Assembly: GCA_963767645.1 (NCBI GenBank)
Contig: CAVYEW010000018.1
Location: forward strand, 310,001 to 374,000
Length of the DNA stretch: 64,000 nt
Source: DATFDN01 sp963767645
GTDB lineage: Bacteria; Pseudomonadota; Alphaproteobacteria; Acetobacterales; Acetobacteraceae
Reading direction: 5' to 3'
The notes under the pieces are model-generated. The model saw only the letters and a list, made by a program, of their open reading frames with translations. It did no database searches and was not told the origin of the DNA. Below are positions 1 to 8,720 of this stretch, piece by piece (the first letter of the stretch is position 1; each line of letters starts with the position of its first letter). The position numbers were made by a program, and so were the translations under genes.

Positions 1-290
1 AGATCACGCTGCGCGGGCGGGTGCTGCCGATCGGCGGATTGAAGGAGAAGCTGCTGGCCGCGCTGCGGGCCGGGATCACGACGGTGTTCATCCCGAAGGA
101 CAACGAGAAGGACCTGGCCGAAATCCCGGACAACGTGAAAAAGGGCCTCAAGCTGATCCCGGTGGCAGACGTGGACGAGGTGATCGCCCAGGCGTTGGTC
201 CGCCGGCCCCAGCCGATCGAGTGGGAGGAACCGGAGGAGCCAGTTGCCGCGCCTCCGCCGGCTCAGCCGGCCGCCTCCTTGCCGCACTGA
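1..290 (+). CDS. lon: Lon protease, C-terminal part (5' end cut by window)
   Basis: The reading frame is open from base 3 and gives the last 95 residues of the ATP-dependent protease Lon, a cytoplasmic AAA+ serine protease that degrades misfolded and regulatory proteins. The visible part is the end of the proteolytic domain. The motif PIGGLKEKLLAA holds the catalytic lysine of the Ser-Lys dyad (Lys-722 in E. coli Lon), here near base 42. It is followed by the conserved VFIPKDNEKDL and EIPDNVKKGL stretches. The catalytic serine lies upstream, outside the window. The tail after the conserved fold is rich in Pro, Ala and Glu, as in many alphaproteobacterial Lon proteins. A strong terminator follows, so the gene ends its transcription unit. 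The family assignment is secure. Confidence 0.96.
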   Translation, partial: ITLRGRVLPIGGLKEKLLAALRAGITTVFIPKDNEKDLAEIPDNVKKGLKLIPVADVDEVIAQALVRRPQPIEWEEPEEPVAAPPPAQPAASLPH

Positions 291-315
291 TCGCGAGAGG
301 GTTCCGATCTGATAG

Positions 316-343
316 GGAGGCGTCCTCGGACGCCTCCTTTTTT
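316..343 (+). terminator. Rho-independent terminator after lon
   Basis: A perfect 10-bp inverted repeat, GGAGGCGTCC and GGACGCCTCC, is separated by two bases and followed by six T residues (338-343). It lies 26 bases after the lon stop and about 70 bases before fdsG, so it should separate the two transcripts. Confidence 0.9.
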
Positions 344-414
344 GTCCATACGACGGGTCGTTTACAACTCTTCTCGGAGGACCCACGTTATGGCAGCCCT
401 CGGGAGGGTTACGG

Positions 415-885
415 ATGGGCGGCCAGGAGCCGTGGACGGCCGAGCGGGCCGTGCCGATCATCGATCGCCACGTGGAGAAGCCGGGCGGGTTGCTGCCGGC
501 CTTGCACGCGCTGCAGGAGACGTTCGGCTGCGTGCCGGATGCGGCCGTCCCGTTGCTCGCGTCCGCCTTCAACCTGTCGCGGGCCGATGTTCACGGGGTG
601 GTCTCGTTCTACCACGACTTTCGTCGGCATCCTCCGGGCCAGCGCCTGTTGCGGCTGTGCCGGGCCGAGGCATGCCAGGCCATGGGGGGCGAGCGGGTCG
701 CGGCGGCGCTTCGCGGGCGGCTTGCCGTGGAGTGGGGCGGAACCAGCGCTGACGGGGGCGTGACCTTGGAGCCGGCCTTCTGCCTCGGCCTGTGCGCGGT
801 TGCTCCGGCCGCACTGCTTGACGGGCGCCCGATCGGGCGTATCGACGAGGCCGCGATCGTCGCGCGATTGGAGGCGCCAGCGTGA
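415..885 (+). CDS. fdsG: NAD-dependent formate dehydrogenase, gamma subunit
   Basis: This 156-residue NuoE-like (24 kDa, thioredoxin-fold) subunit belongs to a soluble molybdenum formate dehydrogenase that oxidises formate to CO2 and reduces NAD+. Four cysteines fit the [2Fe-2S] site: Cys82 and Cys87 (CRAEAC) and Cys123 and Cys127 (CLGLC). The chosen ATG has a GGAGG ribosome-binding site about 9 bases upstream (402-406). It overlaps fdsB by four bases, which suggests translational coupling. It opens the operon fdsG-fdsB-fdsA-fdhD-fdsD. The length matches the family. By analogy to complex I, the subunit passes electrons between the alpha subunit clusters and the FMN of FdsB. Confidence 0.93.
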   Translation: MGGQEPWTAERAVPIIDRHVEKPGGLLPALHALQETFGCVPDAAVPLLASAFNLSRADVHGVVSFYHDFRRHPPGQRLLRLCRAEACQAMGGERVAAALRGRLAVEWGGTSADGGVTLEPAFCLGLCAVAPAALLDGRPIGRIDEAAIVARLEAPA

Positions 886-2471
886 GCCGCGTCTTCGTGC
901 CGCGCGACGCGGGCGCGCTGGCGCTCGGCGCCGATGAGGTGGCCGCCGCGCTCGCCGATGCGGGCGCGGAGGTGATACGGACCGGTTCGCGCGGCCTCTA
1001 CTGGCTGGAGCCGATGGTCGAGGTCGCCACAGGGTCCGGGCGCATCGCCTACGGTCCGGTCCAGCCCGCCGACGTGCCGGGTCTGCTGCAGGCGGGATTG
1101 CTCGAAGCCGAGCCCCATGCTCTGCGCCTGGGCAGGCCGGAGGAGATTCCCTTTCTCGCGCGGCAAACACGGCAGGTCTTTGCCCGGTCCGGGATCGTCG
1201 ATCCCGCCTCCCTCGACGACTATCGGGCGCATGGCGGGCTGGCGGGCCTGAAGCGCGCCCTGGAAATCGGCCCGCCGGCGACGATCGAGGAGGTGACGAA
1301 GTCCGGCCTGCGTGGGCGCGGAGGCGCTGGATTCCCAACCGGGCTGAAATGGCGCGGCGCGGCCGAGGCGCCGGGCGCGCATCGGCATATCGTGGCCAAC
1401 GCCGACGAGGGCGATTCCGGCACCTTCGCGGACCGGATGCTGATGGAGGGCGATCCCTTCGCGCTGATCGAGGGGATGCTGATTGCCGGGTTCGCCGTCG
1501 GCGCGACGCAAGGCTGGGTTTATACCCGCTCGGAATACCCGCACGCGGTCGCCGCCTTCGACCGGGCCTTGGCGGTGGCGCGCGCGGCCGGGCTGCTGGG
1601 AGCGGACGTGCTCGGCGCCGGCTTCGCCTTCGAGATCGAGCAGCGCGTCGGCGCCGGCGCTTATATCTGCGGCGAGGAGACCGCGCTGCTGGAAAGCCTG
1701 GAGGGGCGGCGCGGCCAGGTGCGCGCCAAGCCGCCGCTGCCCGTCCACAAGGGCCTGTTCGGCGAGCCGACGGTCATCAACAACGTCATTACCCTGGCGA
1801 GCGTCCCGGCGATCCTGGCGGACGGGGCGGAGGCGTATCAGGCGCTCGGCATCGGCCGCTCGCGCGGGACAATGCCGATCCAGCTCGCCGGCAATATCCG
1901 CTACCCCGGGCTGTTCGAGGCGCCATTCGGCCTCAGTCTGGGCGAACTGGTCGAGGAGATCGGCGGCGGCACCGCCACCGGCCGGCCGATCCGCGCCGTG
2001 CAGGTCGGCGGGCCGCTCGGCGCCTACTTCCCGCGCCCCTTGTTCAACACGAAGTTCGACTACGAGGAATTCGCGGCGCGCGACGGGCTGATCGGCCATG
2101 GCGGGCTTGTGGTGTTCGACGACAGCGTGGACATGGCGCATCAGGCCCGCTTCGCGATGGAGTTCTGCGCCGCGGAATCCTGCGGCAAATGCACGCCGTG
2201 CCGCATCGGCTCGGTGCGCGGGATGGAGGTGCTGGACCGCGTCATTGCCGGGCAGGACGTGGCGGCGAACCTCGATCTCGTGCGCGAGCTGTGCGAGACG
2301 ATGAAGTTCGGTTCGCTCTGCGCGCTGGGCGGGTTCATCCCGTTCCCGGTCATCAGCGCAATCACACACTTTCCCGAGGATTTCGCGCCGGGGCTGCGCG
2401 GCGCGGCGCTCGCCGAGCTGACGGCGGTGGCGGAGGAGGGCGGTGGTCGGCGTGCCGCGCCGGGGCTGTGA
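882..2471 (+). CDS. fdsB: NAD-dependent formate dehydrogenase, beta subunit (NuoF-like)
   Basis: This 529-residue diaphorase subunit resembles complex I NuoF. It binds FMN and NAD(H) and transfers formate-derived electrons to NAD+. The N-terminal ~110 residues form a thioredoxin-like extension. Then comes the FMN/NADH-binding region, with GRGGAGFPTG near residue 146 and the conserved ICGEETALLES near residue 265. Near the C-terminus, ESCGKCTPC (residues ~431-439) and a later Cys near 478 (GSLCALGG) ligate a [4Fe-4S] cluster. It overlaps fdsG by 4 bp. A palindromic repeat of the dispersed family separates it from fdsA, which is unusual inside an operon and might lower or time expression of the alpha subunit. 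Confidence 0.95.
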   Translation: MSRVFVPRDAGALALGADEVAAALADAGAEVIRTGSRGLYWLEPMVEVATGSGRIAYGPVQPADVPGLLQAGLLEAEPHALRLGRPEEIPFLARQTRQVFARSGIVDPASLDDYRAHGGLAGLKRALEIGPPATIEEVTKSGLRGRGGAGFPTGLKWRGAAEAPGAHRHIVANADEGDSGTFADRMLMEGDPFALIEGMLIAGFAVGATQGWVYTRSEYPHAVAAFDRALAVARAAGLLGADVLGAGFAFEIEQRVGAGAYICGEETALLESLEGRRGQVRAKPPLPVHKGLFGEPTVINNVITLASVPAILADGAEAYQALGIGRSRGTMPIQLAGNIRYPGLFEAPFGLSLGELVEEIGGGTATGRPIRAVQVGGPLGAYFPRPLFNTKFDYEEFAARDGLIGHGGLVVFDDSVDMAHQARFAMEFCAAESCGKCTPCRIGSVRGMEVLDRVIAGQDVAANLDLVRELCETMKFGSLCALGGFIPFPVISAITHFPEDFAPGLRGAALAELTAVAEEGGGRRAAPGL

Positions 2472-2488
2472 GTGTGTTGCTTGCCGGA

Positions 2489-2571
2489 CCCCTCCCCCAA
2501 CCCCCTCCCGCAAGGGGAGGGCGCTATTTCTTCTCCCCCCTCCCCTTGCGGGAGGGGGCCGGGGGGAGGGG
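2489..2571. repeat. GC-rich palindromic repeat, copy 1 (inside the fds operon)
   Basis: An imperfect inverted repeat of about 83 bp. The left arm has CCCCTCCCGCAAGGGGAGG and the right arm has CCTCCCCTTGCGGGAGGGGG, flanked by C-rich and G-rich ends. The same design recurs at 6583, 8635, 22506 and 37921. It lies between fdsB and fdsA, so the transcript would carry a large hairpin here. Confidence 0.85.
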
Positions 2572-2695
2572 TTCGCCTGGCCGACATCCGGGGCGATCGG
2601 CAGGTACTCAAGTGGAGCACCGGTGCTACGCTGGCATTGGTGGTCGGCATATTTGTGAGGCTCTTCATCATGGATGAAGGCGCGAGAGGTAGGTC

Positions 2696-5524
2696 ATGGC
2701 GCTGACGCACGAGACCGATTTCGGCACGCCCGCCGGTGCGGGTGCGCCGGTCACGCTCACCATCGACGGCCGCACCGTGACGATGCCCGAGGGCACCTCC
2801 GTCATGCGTGCTGCCGCGGAGGCGGGGATCAAGGTGCCCCGGCTGTGCGCGACAGACATGCTCGATGCGTTCGGGTCATGTCGGGTGTGCCTGGTCGAGA
2901 TCGAGGGACGGGCGGGGACGCCGGCCTCCTGCACCACTCCCGTCGCGCCGGGGATGGAGGTGCGCACCCACACGGAGCGTCTGGGGCGCCTGCGGCGCGG
3001 CGTGATGGAACTCTATCTCTCGGACCATCCGCATGACCTCAGCGGCGAGATGCGCGCCACGGCGGCCGAGATCGGGGTGCGGGAAGTGCGCTATGGCCGC
3101 CGAGGCGCGAACCACCTCGCCGCGCCGACCGACGCTTCCAACCCGTATTTCCAGTTCGATCCCGCCAGGTGCATCGTCTGCTCGCGCTGCGTGCGCGCCT
3201 GCGCCGAGGTGCAGGGCACGTTCGCGTTGACGGTGCAGGGGCGCGGCTTCAACTCCAAGATCGTCGCCAGCATGGACGAGCCGTTCCTCACCTCGGAATG
3301 CGTCTCCTGCGGCGCCTGCGTGCAGGCCTGTCCGACTGGATCGCTGATCGAAAAGAGCTTGCTGGAATTCGGCGAGCCCGAGCGCGCCGTCGTCACCACT
3401 TGTGCCTATTGCGGTGTTGGCTGCAATTTCCGCGTCGAGATGCGCGGCGATTCCGTCGTCCGCATGGTGCCGAGCAAGGACGGCAAGGCCAATCACGGGC
3501 ATTCCTGCGTCAAGGGCCGCTTCGCCTGGGGCTATGCGACCCATCGCGAGCGCATCCTGACGCCCATGGTTCGCGAGCGCATCACCGATCCCTGGCGGGA
3601 GACGAGCTGGGAGGAGGCGATCGGGCGTGTCGCCGCTGCGTTCCGGCGCATCCAGGATCAGCACGGACGGGGCGCAGTCGGCGCCATCACCTCCTCGCGC
3701 TGCACCAACGAGGAAACCTATTTGATGCAGAAGCTGGTGCGCGCCGGCTTCGGCAACAACAACATCGACACCTGTGCGCGTGTCTGCCACTCGCCCACTG
3801 GCTATGGGCTCGGCAAGACCTTCGGCACCTCGGCCGGCACCAACGATTTCGATTCAATCGAACATGCCGACGTGATCCTGCTGATCGGCGCCAATCCGAC
3901 CGACGGGCACCCGGTGTTCGCCTCGCGCATGAAGCAGCGTCTGCGGGAAGGGGCGAAGCTGATCGTGCTCGACCCGCGCCGCATCGACCTGGTGCGCACC
4001 CCGCATGTCGCAGCGAGCTTCCACCTGAAGCTGCGACCGGGGAGCAACGTCGCCATGCTCGACGCGCTGGCGCATGTCATCGTCACTGAGGGGCTGGTCG
4101 ACGAAGCCTATGTCCGCGAGCGCTGCGAGTGGGACGCCTTCCAGGATTGGGCTTCGTTCGTCGCCGAGCCGCGCAACAGCCCCGAGGCGGTGGAAGCGGT
4201 GAGCGGCGTGCCCGCCCATCTCGTGCGCGAGGCGGCCCGGCTCTATGCGACCGGCGGCAACGGGGCGATCTATTACGGGCTCGGCGTCACCGAGCACAGC
4301 CAGGGCAGCACCGCGGTCATGGCCTTGGCCAACCTTGCCATGGCGACCGGCAATGTCGGGCGGCCGGGGACGGGGGTGAACCCGCTGCGTGGACAGAACA
4401 ACGTCCAGGGCTCGTGCGACATGGGCAGCTTCCCGCACGAACTGCCCGATTATCGCCACGTCGCCGACAAGGCCGCGCGCGGCATCTACGAGCGGCTGTG
4501 GGGCGTGGCGATCGACCCCGAGCCGGGGCTGCGCATCCCCAACATGCTGGATGCCGCGCAGGACGGGTCGTTCAGGGCGCTCTATATCGAGGGCGAGGAC
4601 ATCGTGCAGTCCGACCCAGACACGCGCCATGTCGCCGCTGGGCTTGCGGCGATGGAGTGCGTCGTGGTGCAGGACCTGTTCCTGAACGAGACCGCGAACT
4701 ACGCCCACATTTTCCTGCCCGGCTCCACGTTCCTGGAGAAGGACGGCACGTTCGTGAACGCCGAGCGCCGCATCAACCGCGTGCGCCGGGTGATGGCGCC
4801 GCGCAACGGCTACGCCGATTGGGAGATCACGCAGATGATCGCCAATGCGATGGGGCTGGGCTGGACCTATACGCATCCGTCGGAGGTGATGGACGAGATC
4901 GCGGCGACGACGCCGAGCTTCGCCGGCGTCACCTACGCCAAGCTTGATGCGCTCGGCTCGGTGCAGTGGCCGTGCGACGAGGCGGCGCCCGCCGGGACGC
5001 CGACCATGCACGCGGATCATTTTGTCCGGGGCAAGGGCCGCTTCATGGTCACGGAGTACATCCCGACCGACGAGCGCACCGGGCCGCGCTTCCCGCTGCT
5101 GCTGACTACCGGGCGCATCCTCAGCCAGTACAATGTCGGCGCGCAGACGCGGCGCACGGCGAATGTGCTCTGGCACGAGGAGGATAGGCTGGAGATCCAT
5201 CCGCACGACGCCGAGCAGCGCGGCGTGCGCGACGGCGATTGGGTGCGTCTCGCCTCTCGCGCCGGAGAGACGACGCTGCGGGCGCGGATCACCGACCGGG
5301 TTGCGCCGGGAGTCGTGTACACGACCTTCCACCATCCGACGACGCAGGCAAACGTGGTCACGACCGACTTCGCCGACTGGGCGACGAGCTGCCCGGAATA
5401 CAAGGTGACGGCGGTTCAGGTCTCGCCGAGCAACGGGCCGAGCGAGTGGCAGCGTGAATACGACGCCTTCGCGCGCCGGAGCCGTCGGATTGCGCCAGTG
5501 ATAGAGGAGGCGCCCGCCGAATGA
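2696..5524 (+). CDS. fdsA: NAD-dependent formate dehydrogenase, catalytic alpha subunit
   Basis: The 942-residue catalytic subunit of the cytoplasmic formate dehydrogenase. Domains in order: a [2Fe-2S] ferredoxin domain (Cys51, Cys62, Cys65, Cys79); two [4Fe-4S] ferredoxin motifs (Cys159/162/165/169 and Cys202/205/208/212); the molybdopterin oxidoreductase [4Fe-4S] site (Cys236, Cys239, Cys243 and a Cys near 271); the bis-MGD molybdenum domain; and a C-terminal MGD-binding domain. Cys364, in the motif TCARVCHSPT, is the expected molybdenum ligand, so this is the Cys form and not the selenocysteine form. The start has GAGAGG upstream. The stop overlaps the fdhD start (ATGA). Length and cluster set match Fds/FdhF2-type enzymes such as those of Cupriavidus and Rhodobacter. 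Confidence 0.95.
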   Translation: MALTHETDFGTPAGAGAPVTLTIDGRTVTMPEGTSVMRAAAEAGIKVPRLCATDMLDAFGSCRVCLVEIEGRAGTPASCTTPVAPGMEVRTHTERLGRLRRGVMELYLSDHPHDLSGEMRATAAEIGVREVRYGRRGANHLAAPTDASNPYFQFDPARCIVCSRCVRACAEVQGTFALTVQGRGFNSKIVASMDEPFLTSECVSCGACVQACPTGSLIEKSLLEFGEPERAVVTTCAYCGVGCNFRVEMRGDSVVRMVPSKDGKANHGHSCVKGRFAWGYATHRERILTPMVRERITDPWRETSWEEAIGRVAAAFRRIQDQHGRGAVGAITSSRCTNEETYLMQKLVRAGFGNNNIDTCARVCHSPTGYGLGKTFGTSAGTNDFDSIEHADVILLIGANPTDGHPVFASRMKQRLREGAKLIVLDPRRIDLVRTPHVAASFHLKLRPGSNVAMLDALAHVIVTEGLVDEAYVRERCEWDAFQDWASFVAEPRNSPEAVEAVSGVPAHLVREAARLYATGGNGAIYYGLGVTEHSQGSTAVMALANLAMATGNVGRPGTGVNPLRGQNNVQGSCDMGSFPHELPDYRHVADKAARGIYERLWGVAIDPEPGLRIPNMLDAAQDGSFRALYIEGEDIVQSDPDTRHVAAGLAAMECVVVQDLFLNETANYAHIFLPGSTFLEKDGTFVNAERRINRVRRVMAPRNGYADWEITQMIANAMGLGWTYTHPSEVMDEIAATTPSFAGVTYAKLDALGSVQWPCDEAAPAGTPTMHADHFVRGKGRFMVTEYIPTDERTGPRFPLLLTTGRILSQYNVGAQTRRTANVLWHEEDRLEIHPHDAEQRGVRDGDWVRLASRAGETTLRARITDRVAPGVVYTTFHHPTTQANVVTTDFADWATSCPEYKVTAVQVSPSNGPSEWQREYDAFARRSRRIAPVIEEAPAE

Positions 5525-6360
5525 CCCTGCCCCCCGCTGCCCGCGTGGTTCCGAGGATCGCCTGGCGTGGCGGCGAGCGGAGCTTGGGCGAGCGGGAGAT
5601 TCCGGAAGAAGCGGCGGTCGCGCTCACTTACAATCATGCCGCCCTCGCCGTGCTGCTGGCGACGCCGGCGGATCTCGAGGATTTCGCCATCGGGTTCAGC
5701 CTGACTGAAGGCATCGTCGAACGCGCCGACGAGATCGAGGAACTTTCCATTGTGCCGACGCGCGATGGCGTGGAGGCGCGGATGTGGCTGCCGGCCGAGC
5801 GGGCTTCCGTCGCGGATCGGCGCCGGCGGCGACTGGCCGGGCCATCCGGTTGCGGGCTGTGCGGGATCGAGAGTCTCGCCGCTGCCGCCCGACCGCCGGC
5901 ACAGATCGTCTCGCCCGCGTGCTTTCGGGGTGAGGAGATAGAAGCTGCGCTCACGGCACTGCCCGCGGCACAGGTTCTGAACCAGCGCACCCGCGCTGTC
6001 CATGCGGCTGCCTTCTGGCACCCGGCACGGGGCCTGGTGGGATTGCGCGAGGATGTCGGCCGGCACAACGCGCTCGACAAGCTCGCCGGCGCGCTGGCCC
6101 GCACTGGCGTCCGCGCAGCGGACGGCATCGTCGTGATGTCGAGCCGACTCTCGATCGAGCTGGTGCAGAAGGCCGCGGCGATCGGCGCGCCGGTGCTGGT
6201 CGGCGTCTCCGCCCCGACCGCGCTCGCCGTTCGTGCCGCCGAGGCGGCCGGGATCGCGCTGATCGGCGTGGCGCGCGACGACGGGTTCGAGCTGTTCACC
6301 CACCCCGAGCGGATCGATCCCCAGCCGAGCGAGCAGGGGCGTTTGCGGCATGTCGCCTGA
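5521..6360 (+). CDS. fdhD: FdhD, sulfur carrier for formate dehydrogenase maturation
   Basis: This 279-residue FdhD protein transfers sulfur from the cysteine desulfurase IscS to the molybdenum cofactor, a step needed for formate dehydrogenase activity. The diagnostic motif GCGLCGIESL (residues ~110-120) has the CxxC pair that carries the sulfur. The family motifs ALTYNHAALAVLLATP near the N-terminus and EDVGRHNALDKL in the middle are intact. It overlaps fdsA by 4 bp and the delta subunit gene by 11 bp, so it is translated with the structural genes. This is the usual position (often named fdsC) in proteobacterial fds operons. Confidence 0.95.
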   Translation: MTLPPAARVVPRIAWRGGERSLGEREIPEEAAVALTYNHAALAVLLATPADLEDFAIGFSLTEGIVERADEIEELSIVPTRDGVEARMWLPAERASVADRRRRRLAGPSGCGLCGIESLAAAARPPAQIVSPACFRGEEIEAALTALPAAQVLNQRTRAVHAAAFWHPARGLVGLREDVGRHNALDKLAGALARTGVRAADGIVVMSSRLSIELVQKAAAIGAPVLVGVSAPTALAVRAAEAAGIALIGVARDDGFELFTHPERIDPQPSEQGRLRHVA

Positions 6361-6580
6361 CAAGCTGATCTACATGGCCAACCAGATCGGACGCGCCTTC
6401 GGGCACCAGCCGCATCGGCAAGCCGTGGAGGATACCGCCGAGCATATCCGCAAGTTCTGGGACCCTCGGATGCGCGCCGCCATCTTCGCCCAGATCGACA
6501 CGGACACCGGCGCGAAACTCGACCCGATCGCGCGGGAGGCAATCGGGGTGCTGCGGGACGCGGCGGCTAGAACCAGTTAG
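6350..6580 (+). CDS. fdsD: Formate dehydrogenase delta subunit
   Basis: A 76-residue protein of the FdsD family (formate dehydrogenase subunit delta), a small protein found at the end of fds operons. The family pattern is clear: KLIYMANQIGRAF at the start, then HIRKFWDPRMR and a C-terminal helix ending LRDAAAR. No cofactor-binding residues are present. It is thought to assist assembly or stability of the complex. Its start lies 11 bases inside fdhD. The repeat at 6583-6674 follows immediately and probably also ends the transcript, since the next gene is convergent. Confidence 0.92.
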   Translation: MSPDKLIYMANQIGRAFGHQPHRQAVEDTAEHIRKFWDPRMRAAIFAQIDTDTGAKLDPIAREAIGVLRDAAARTS

Positions 6581-6582
6581 AA

Positions 6583-6674
6583 CCCCTCCCCCAACCCCTC
6601 CCGCAAGGGGGAGGGGAGTTTTCAGTGCCGCCTGCACTCCCCCTCCCCTTGCGGGAGGGGGCCGGGGGGAGGGG
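6583..6674. repeat. GC-rich palindromic repeat, copy 2
   Basis: An inverted repeat of about 92 bp with the same arms as copy 1 (CCCCTCCCGCAAGGGG and CCCCTTGCGGGAGGGG). It sits between the convergent genes fdsD and the M20 peptidase gene, where it could act as a bidirectional terminator. Confidence 0.85.
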
Positions 6675-6685
6675 CCTTGCAGCGG

Positions 6686-7921
6686 TCAGCCGAGCCCCGC
6701 GGCCCCGAGCACGATCGCGAGCCCGGCGGCCATGCCGCGCACCGAGGCTTCGGGCTCGACGTCGATCCATTCCTCCGGCGAGTGCGCCCGTCCACCGGTG
6801 CCGCCCGAACCGATCTTGATCGCCGGAATTCCCAGGCTCATCGGGATGTTGGCATCGGTGGACGACGCCTCGAAGCGGGGGGCGAAGCCGTGCTGGGCGA
6901 TGGCGGCGAAGGCAAGGCGGGGCAGCCAGTGCAACTCCTCGGTGCGTCCAGCCGGGCGGTCGCCGATCTTCGTGAGTTCGGCGCTCACGCTTCCCGCCCG
7001 GATCGCGTTTTCGGCGGAAACGGCGGCGTCGATGACATCGAGAAACCGCCGATCCAGACCGTCCAACGCGCCGGCTTCCTCCGAGCGGAGGTCGAATTCG
7101 GCCCAGACGCTGTTCGGGATCGCGTTGATCGACGTGCCGCCGCCAACCCGGCTCGCGCAGAACGTGGTGCGCGGCGAAGCGGGCACGTCCAGGCTCGCCA
7201 GCTGCGTGATCGCGCCGGCCGCGGCGTGCATCGGGTTGACCAGGCCGAAAGCGGCCCAGCTATGGCCGCCGGGACCGTTGAAGGTGACGCGATAGCGCCG
7301 TGAGCCGATGCCGCGCGTCGCGATGCCATCCATGTCGGGGCTGTCGATGGTGATGAACGCGTCGATCCGGCCGGCGTATTCGCCATGCTGGAACAGGTGG
7401 CGCATCCCGCGCAGGTCGCCGGCGCCCTCCTCGCCCACGTCGGCGACGAACAGGATGTCGCGGCGGGTACGGATGCCGGCCCTGTCCATCGCCCGCGCCA
7501 GCGCCAGCAGCACCGCCAGGCTTCTCGTGTCGTCGCCCACTCCTGGGGCAAGCAGCCGTGTCCCGTGCCGACGCACGCGCACATCCGTATCGGGCGGAAA
7601 GACGGTGTCGAGATGCGCCGCGACGCAGAGCAGGCCGTCGGCGCCGGCGCCCGGCCGCAGCGCGGTCACGTTGCCGACGGCGTCCTGGCGGATCTCGGAC
7701 CGTCCCTGCGCGGCGGCCTTCTGCATCCAGGCCTGCGCCCGCTCGGCTTCCTGGAACGGCGGGGCCGGAATTTCGGTCAGTGCGACGATGTCCTCGACCA
7801 TGCGATCGTGGTCGGCGGCAAGCGCGGCGACGGCGGCGCGGAACGGGCCGGCGCCAGTGATGCTGCGGAGCGTGACGTCGGGGTCCAATGGGCTCGTCCT
7901 TATTGGGAGCGATGCCATCAT
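6686..7921 (-). CDS. M20-family metallopeptidase (peptidase T/ArgE/DapE-like)
   Basis: A 411-residue zinc-dependent M20 amidohydrolase/peptidase. Metal-site motifs are visible: AHLDTVFP (first His and the catalytic Asp, about residues 102-109), GVGDD (bridging Asp, ~126-130) and EEGAGDLRG (catalytic Glu pair, ~162-170). A His near residue 219 (GPGGHSWAA) marks the dimerisation/lid domain. The C-terminal SSTDANIPMSLGIPAIKIGSGG is typical of the tripeptidase-like branch. There is no signal peptide, so it is cytoplasmic. The substrate is not known; small peptides or N-acyl amino acids are likely. It converges on fdsD across a repeat. Confidence 0.88.
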   Translation of the reverse strand: MMASLPIRTSPLDPDVTLRSITGAGPFRAAVAALAADHDRMVEDIVALTEIPAPPFQEAERAQAWMQKAAAQGRSEIRQDAVGNVTALRPGAGADGLLCVAAHLDTVFPPDTDVRVRRHGTRLLAPGVGDDTRSLAVLLALARAMDRAGIRTRRDILFVADVGEEGAGDLRGMRHLFQHGEYAGRIDAFITIDSPDMDGIATRGIGSRRYRVTFNGPGGHSWAAFGLVNPMHAAAGAITQLASLDVPASPRTTFCASRVGGGTSINAIPNSVWAEFDLRSEEAGALDGLDRRFLDVIDAAVSAENAIRAGSVSAELTKIGDRPAGRTEELHWLPRLAFAAIAQHGFAPRFEASSTDANIPMSLGIPAIKIGSGGTGGRAHSPEEWIDVEPEASVRGMAAGLAIVLGAAGLG

Positions 7922-8057
7922 TATGCCGTCAGGTTGTAACAGAAGAGGGTAGGGCGTCCAGTCGCGGTCTTATGAACTGCGCTGCGGCGCTGGCGCGGCC
8001 AGTGTAACGAAGACTCGACGCGGCGATCTCTGGCCGCCGGCGACAAGGAGATTATCC

Positions 8058-8624
8058 ATGACTGCACGCTTCGTCACAACTCTCGGCGCGCTCGCGCTCG
8101 GCCTCGCAACTCTTGCGGCCTCCCCGGTTCTTGCCCAGCAGGGCGGGGCGGGCGGAGGAGCCGGCGGCGGCGGGGGCGGCGGCAACGCTCCGGCACAGGC
8201 GGGCAACCTGCCCAACCCAGGCGCCGGCAACACCGATACCACGGCCACCACCCCCTCCAACCCAAGCGGCACCGCATCCACCACCGAGAATAACGCCACG
8301 AGCGGGACGGGGACCGCGGCGGGGACGTCCGGGACGACCGGCACCACGAGCAGTTCGGGTCAGGCCGCGAACCTGGGTCATACAGGGATGTCGCACGCCA
8401 CGACGCGGCATGCCGGCAGCCGGGCTTCGGGCACGCACGCGGCGAACATGGGCGGGCACGGTGCCACGCACCGCGCCGCCGCGCATATGGGCCGAGGCGC
8501 GATGGCCAGCACGGAGGGCGATAACGCGGGGGGAGAGGCGGCGATCGCCCGCCTGAACGAGCAGAGCCTGCAGGCGGCGCAGCAGGGCCGCAGCTACACG
8601 CCTGGCGGAACCCAGCAGCAATAG
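8058..8624 (+). CDS. Secreted Gly/Thr/Ser/His-rich low-complexity protein
   Basis: A 188-residue protein with a clear Sec signal peptide. A short basic start is followed by a hydrophobic core (LGALALGLATLAASPVLA) and an AQQ cleavage site near residue 27. The mature part is low complexity: a Gly-rich run (residues ~28-42), then Thr/Ser/Gly/Asn-rich sequence, a stretch rich in His, Met and Ala (residues ~110-155), and a short charged helix near the C-terminus. The ribosome-binding site AAGGAG stands 7 bases or so before the ATG. I recognise no domain. The His/Met content could allow metal binding, but that is only a guess. It converges on the dihydropyrimidinase gene across repeat copy 3. Confidence 0.75.
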   Translation: MTARFVTTLGALALGLATLAASPVLAQQGGAGGGAGGGGGGGNAPAQAGNLPNPGAGNTDTTATTPSNPSGTASTTENNATSGTGTAAGTSGTTGTTSSSGQAANLGHTGMSHATTRHAGSRASGTHAANMGGHGATHRAAAHMGRGAMASTEGDNAGGEAAIARLNEQSLQAAQQGRSYTPGGTQQQ

Positions 8625-8634
8625 GGCGCTCGAG

Positions 8635-8714
8635 CCCTCCCCCCGGCCCCCTCCCGCAAGGGGAGGGGGGAGAAGGGTTAGCTCCCCTCCCCTTGCGGGA
8701 GGGGGGGTGGGGGG
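8635..8714. repeat. GC-rich palindromic repeat, copy 3
   Basis: An inverted repeat of about 80 bp with arms CCCCTCCCGCAAGGGGAGG and CCTCCCCTTGCGGGAGG, between two convergent genes. Same family as copies at 2489, 6583, 22506 and 37921. Confidence 0.85.
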
Positions 8715-8720
8715 TCGCGC

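Noticed and set aside
609..2513. Long minus-strand open frame opposite fdsG/fdsB
   Set aside because: It mirrors the fds coding frames in GC-rich DNA and has Arg/Ala/Gly-biased composition with no motifs. The plus-strand genes are clear.
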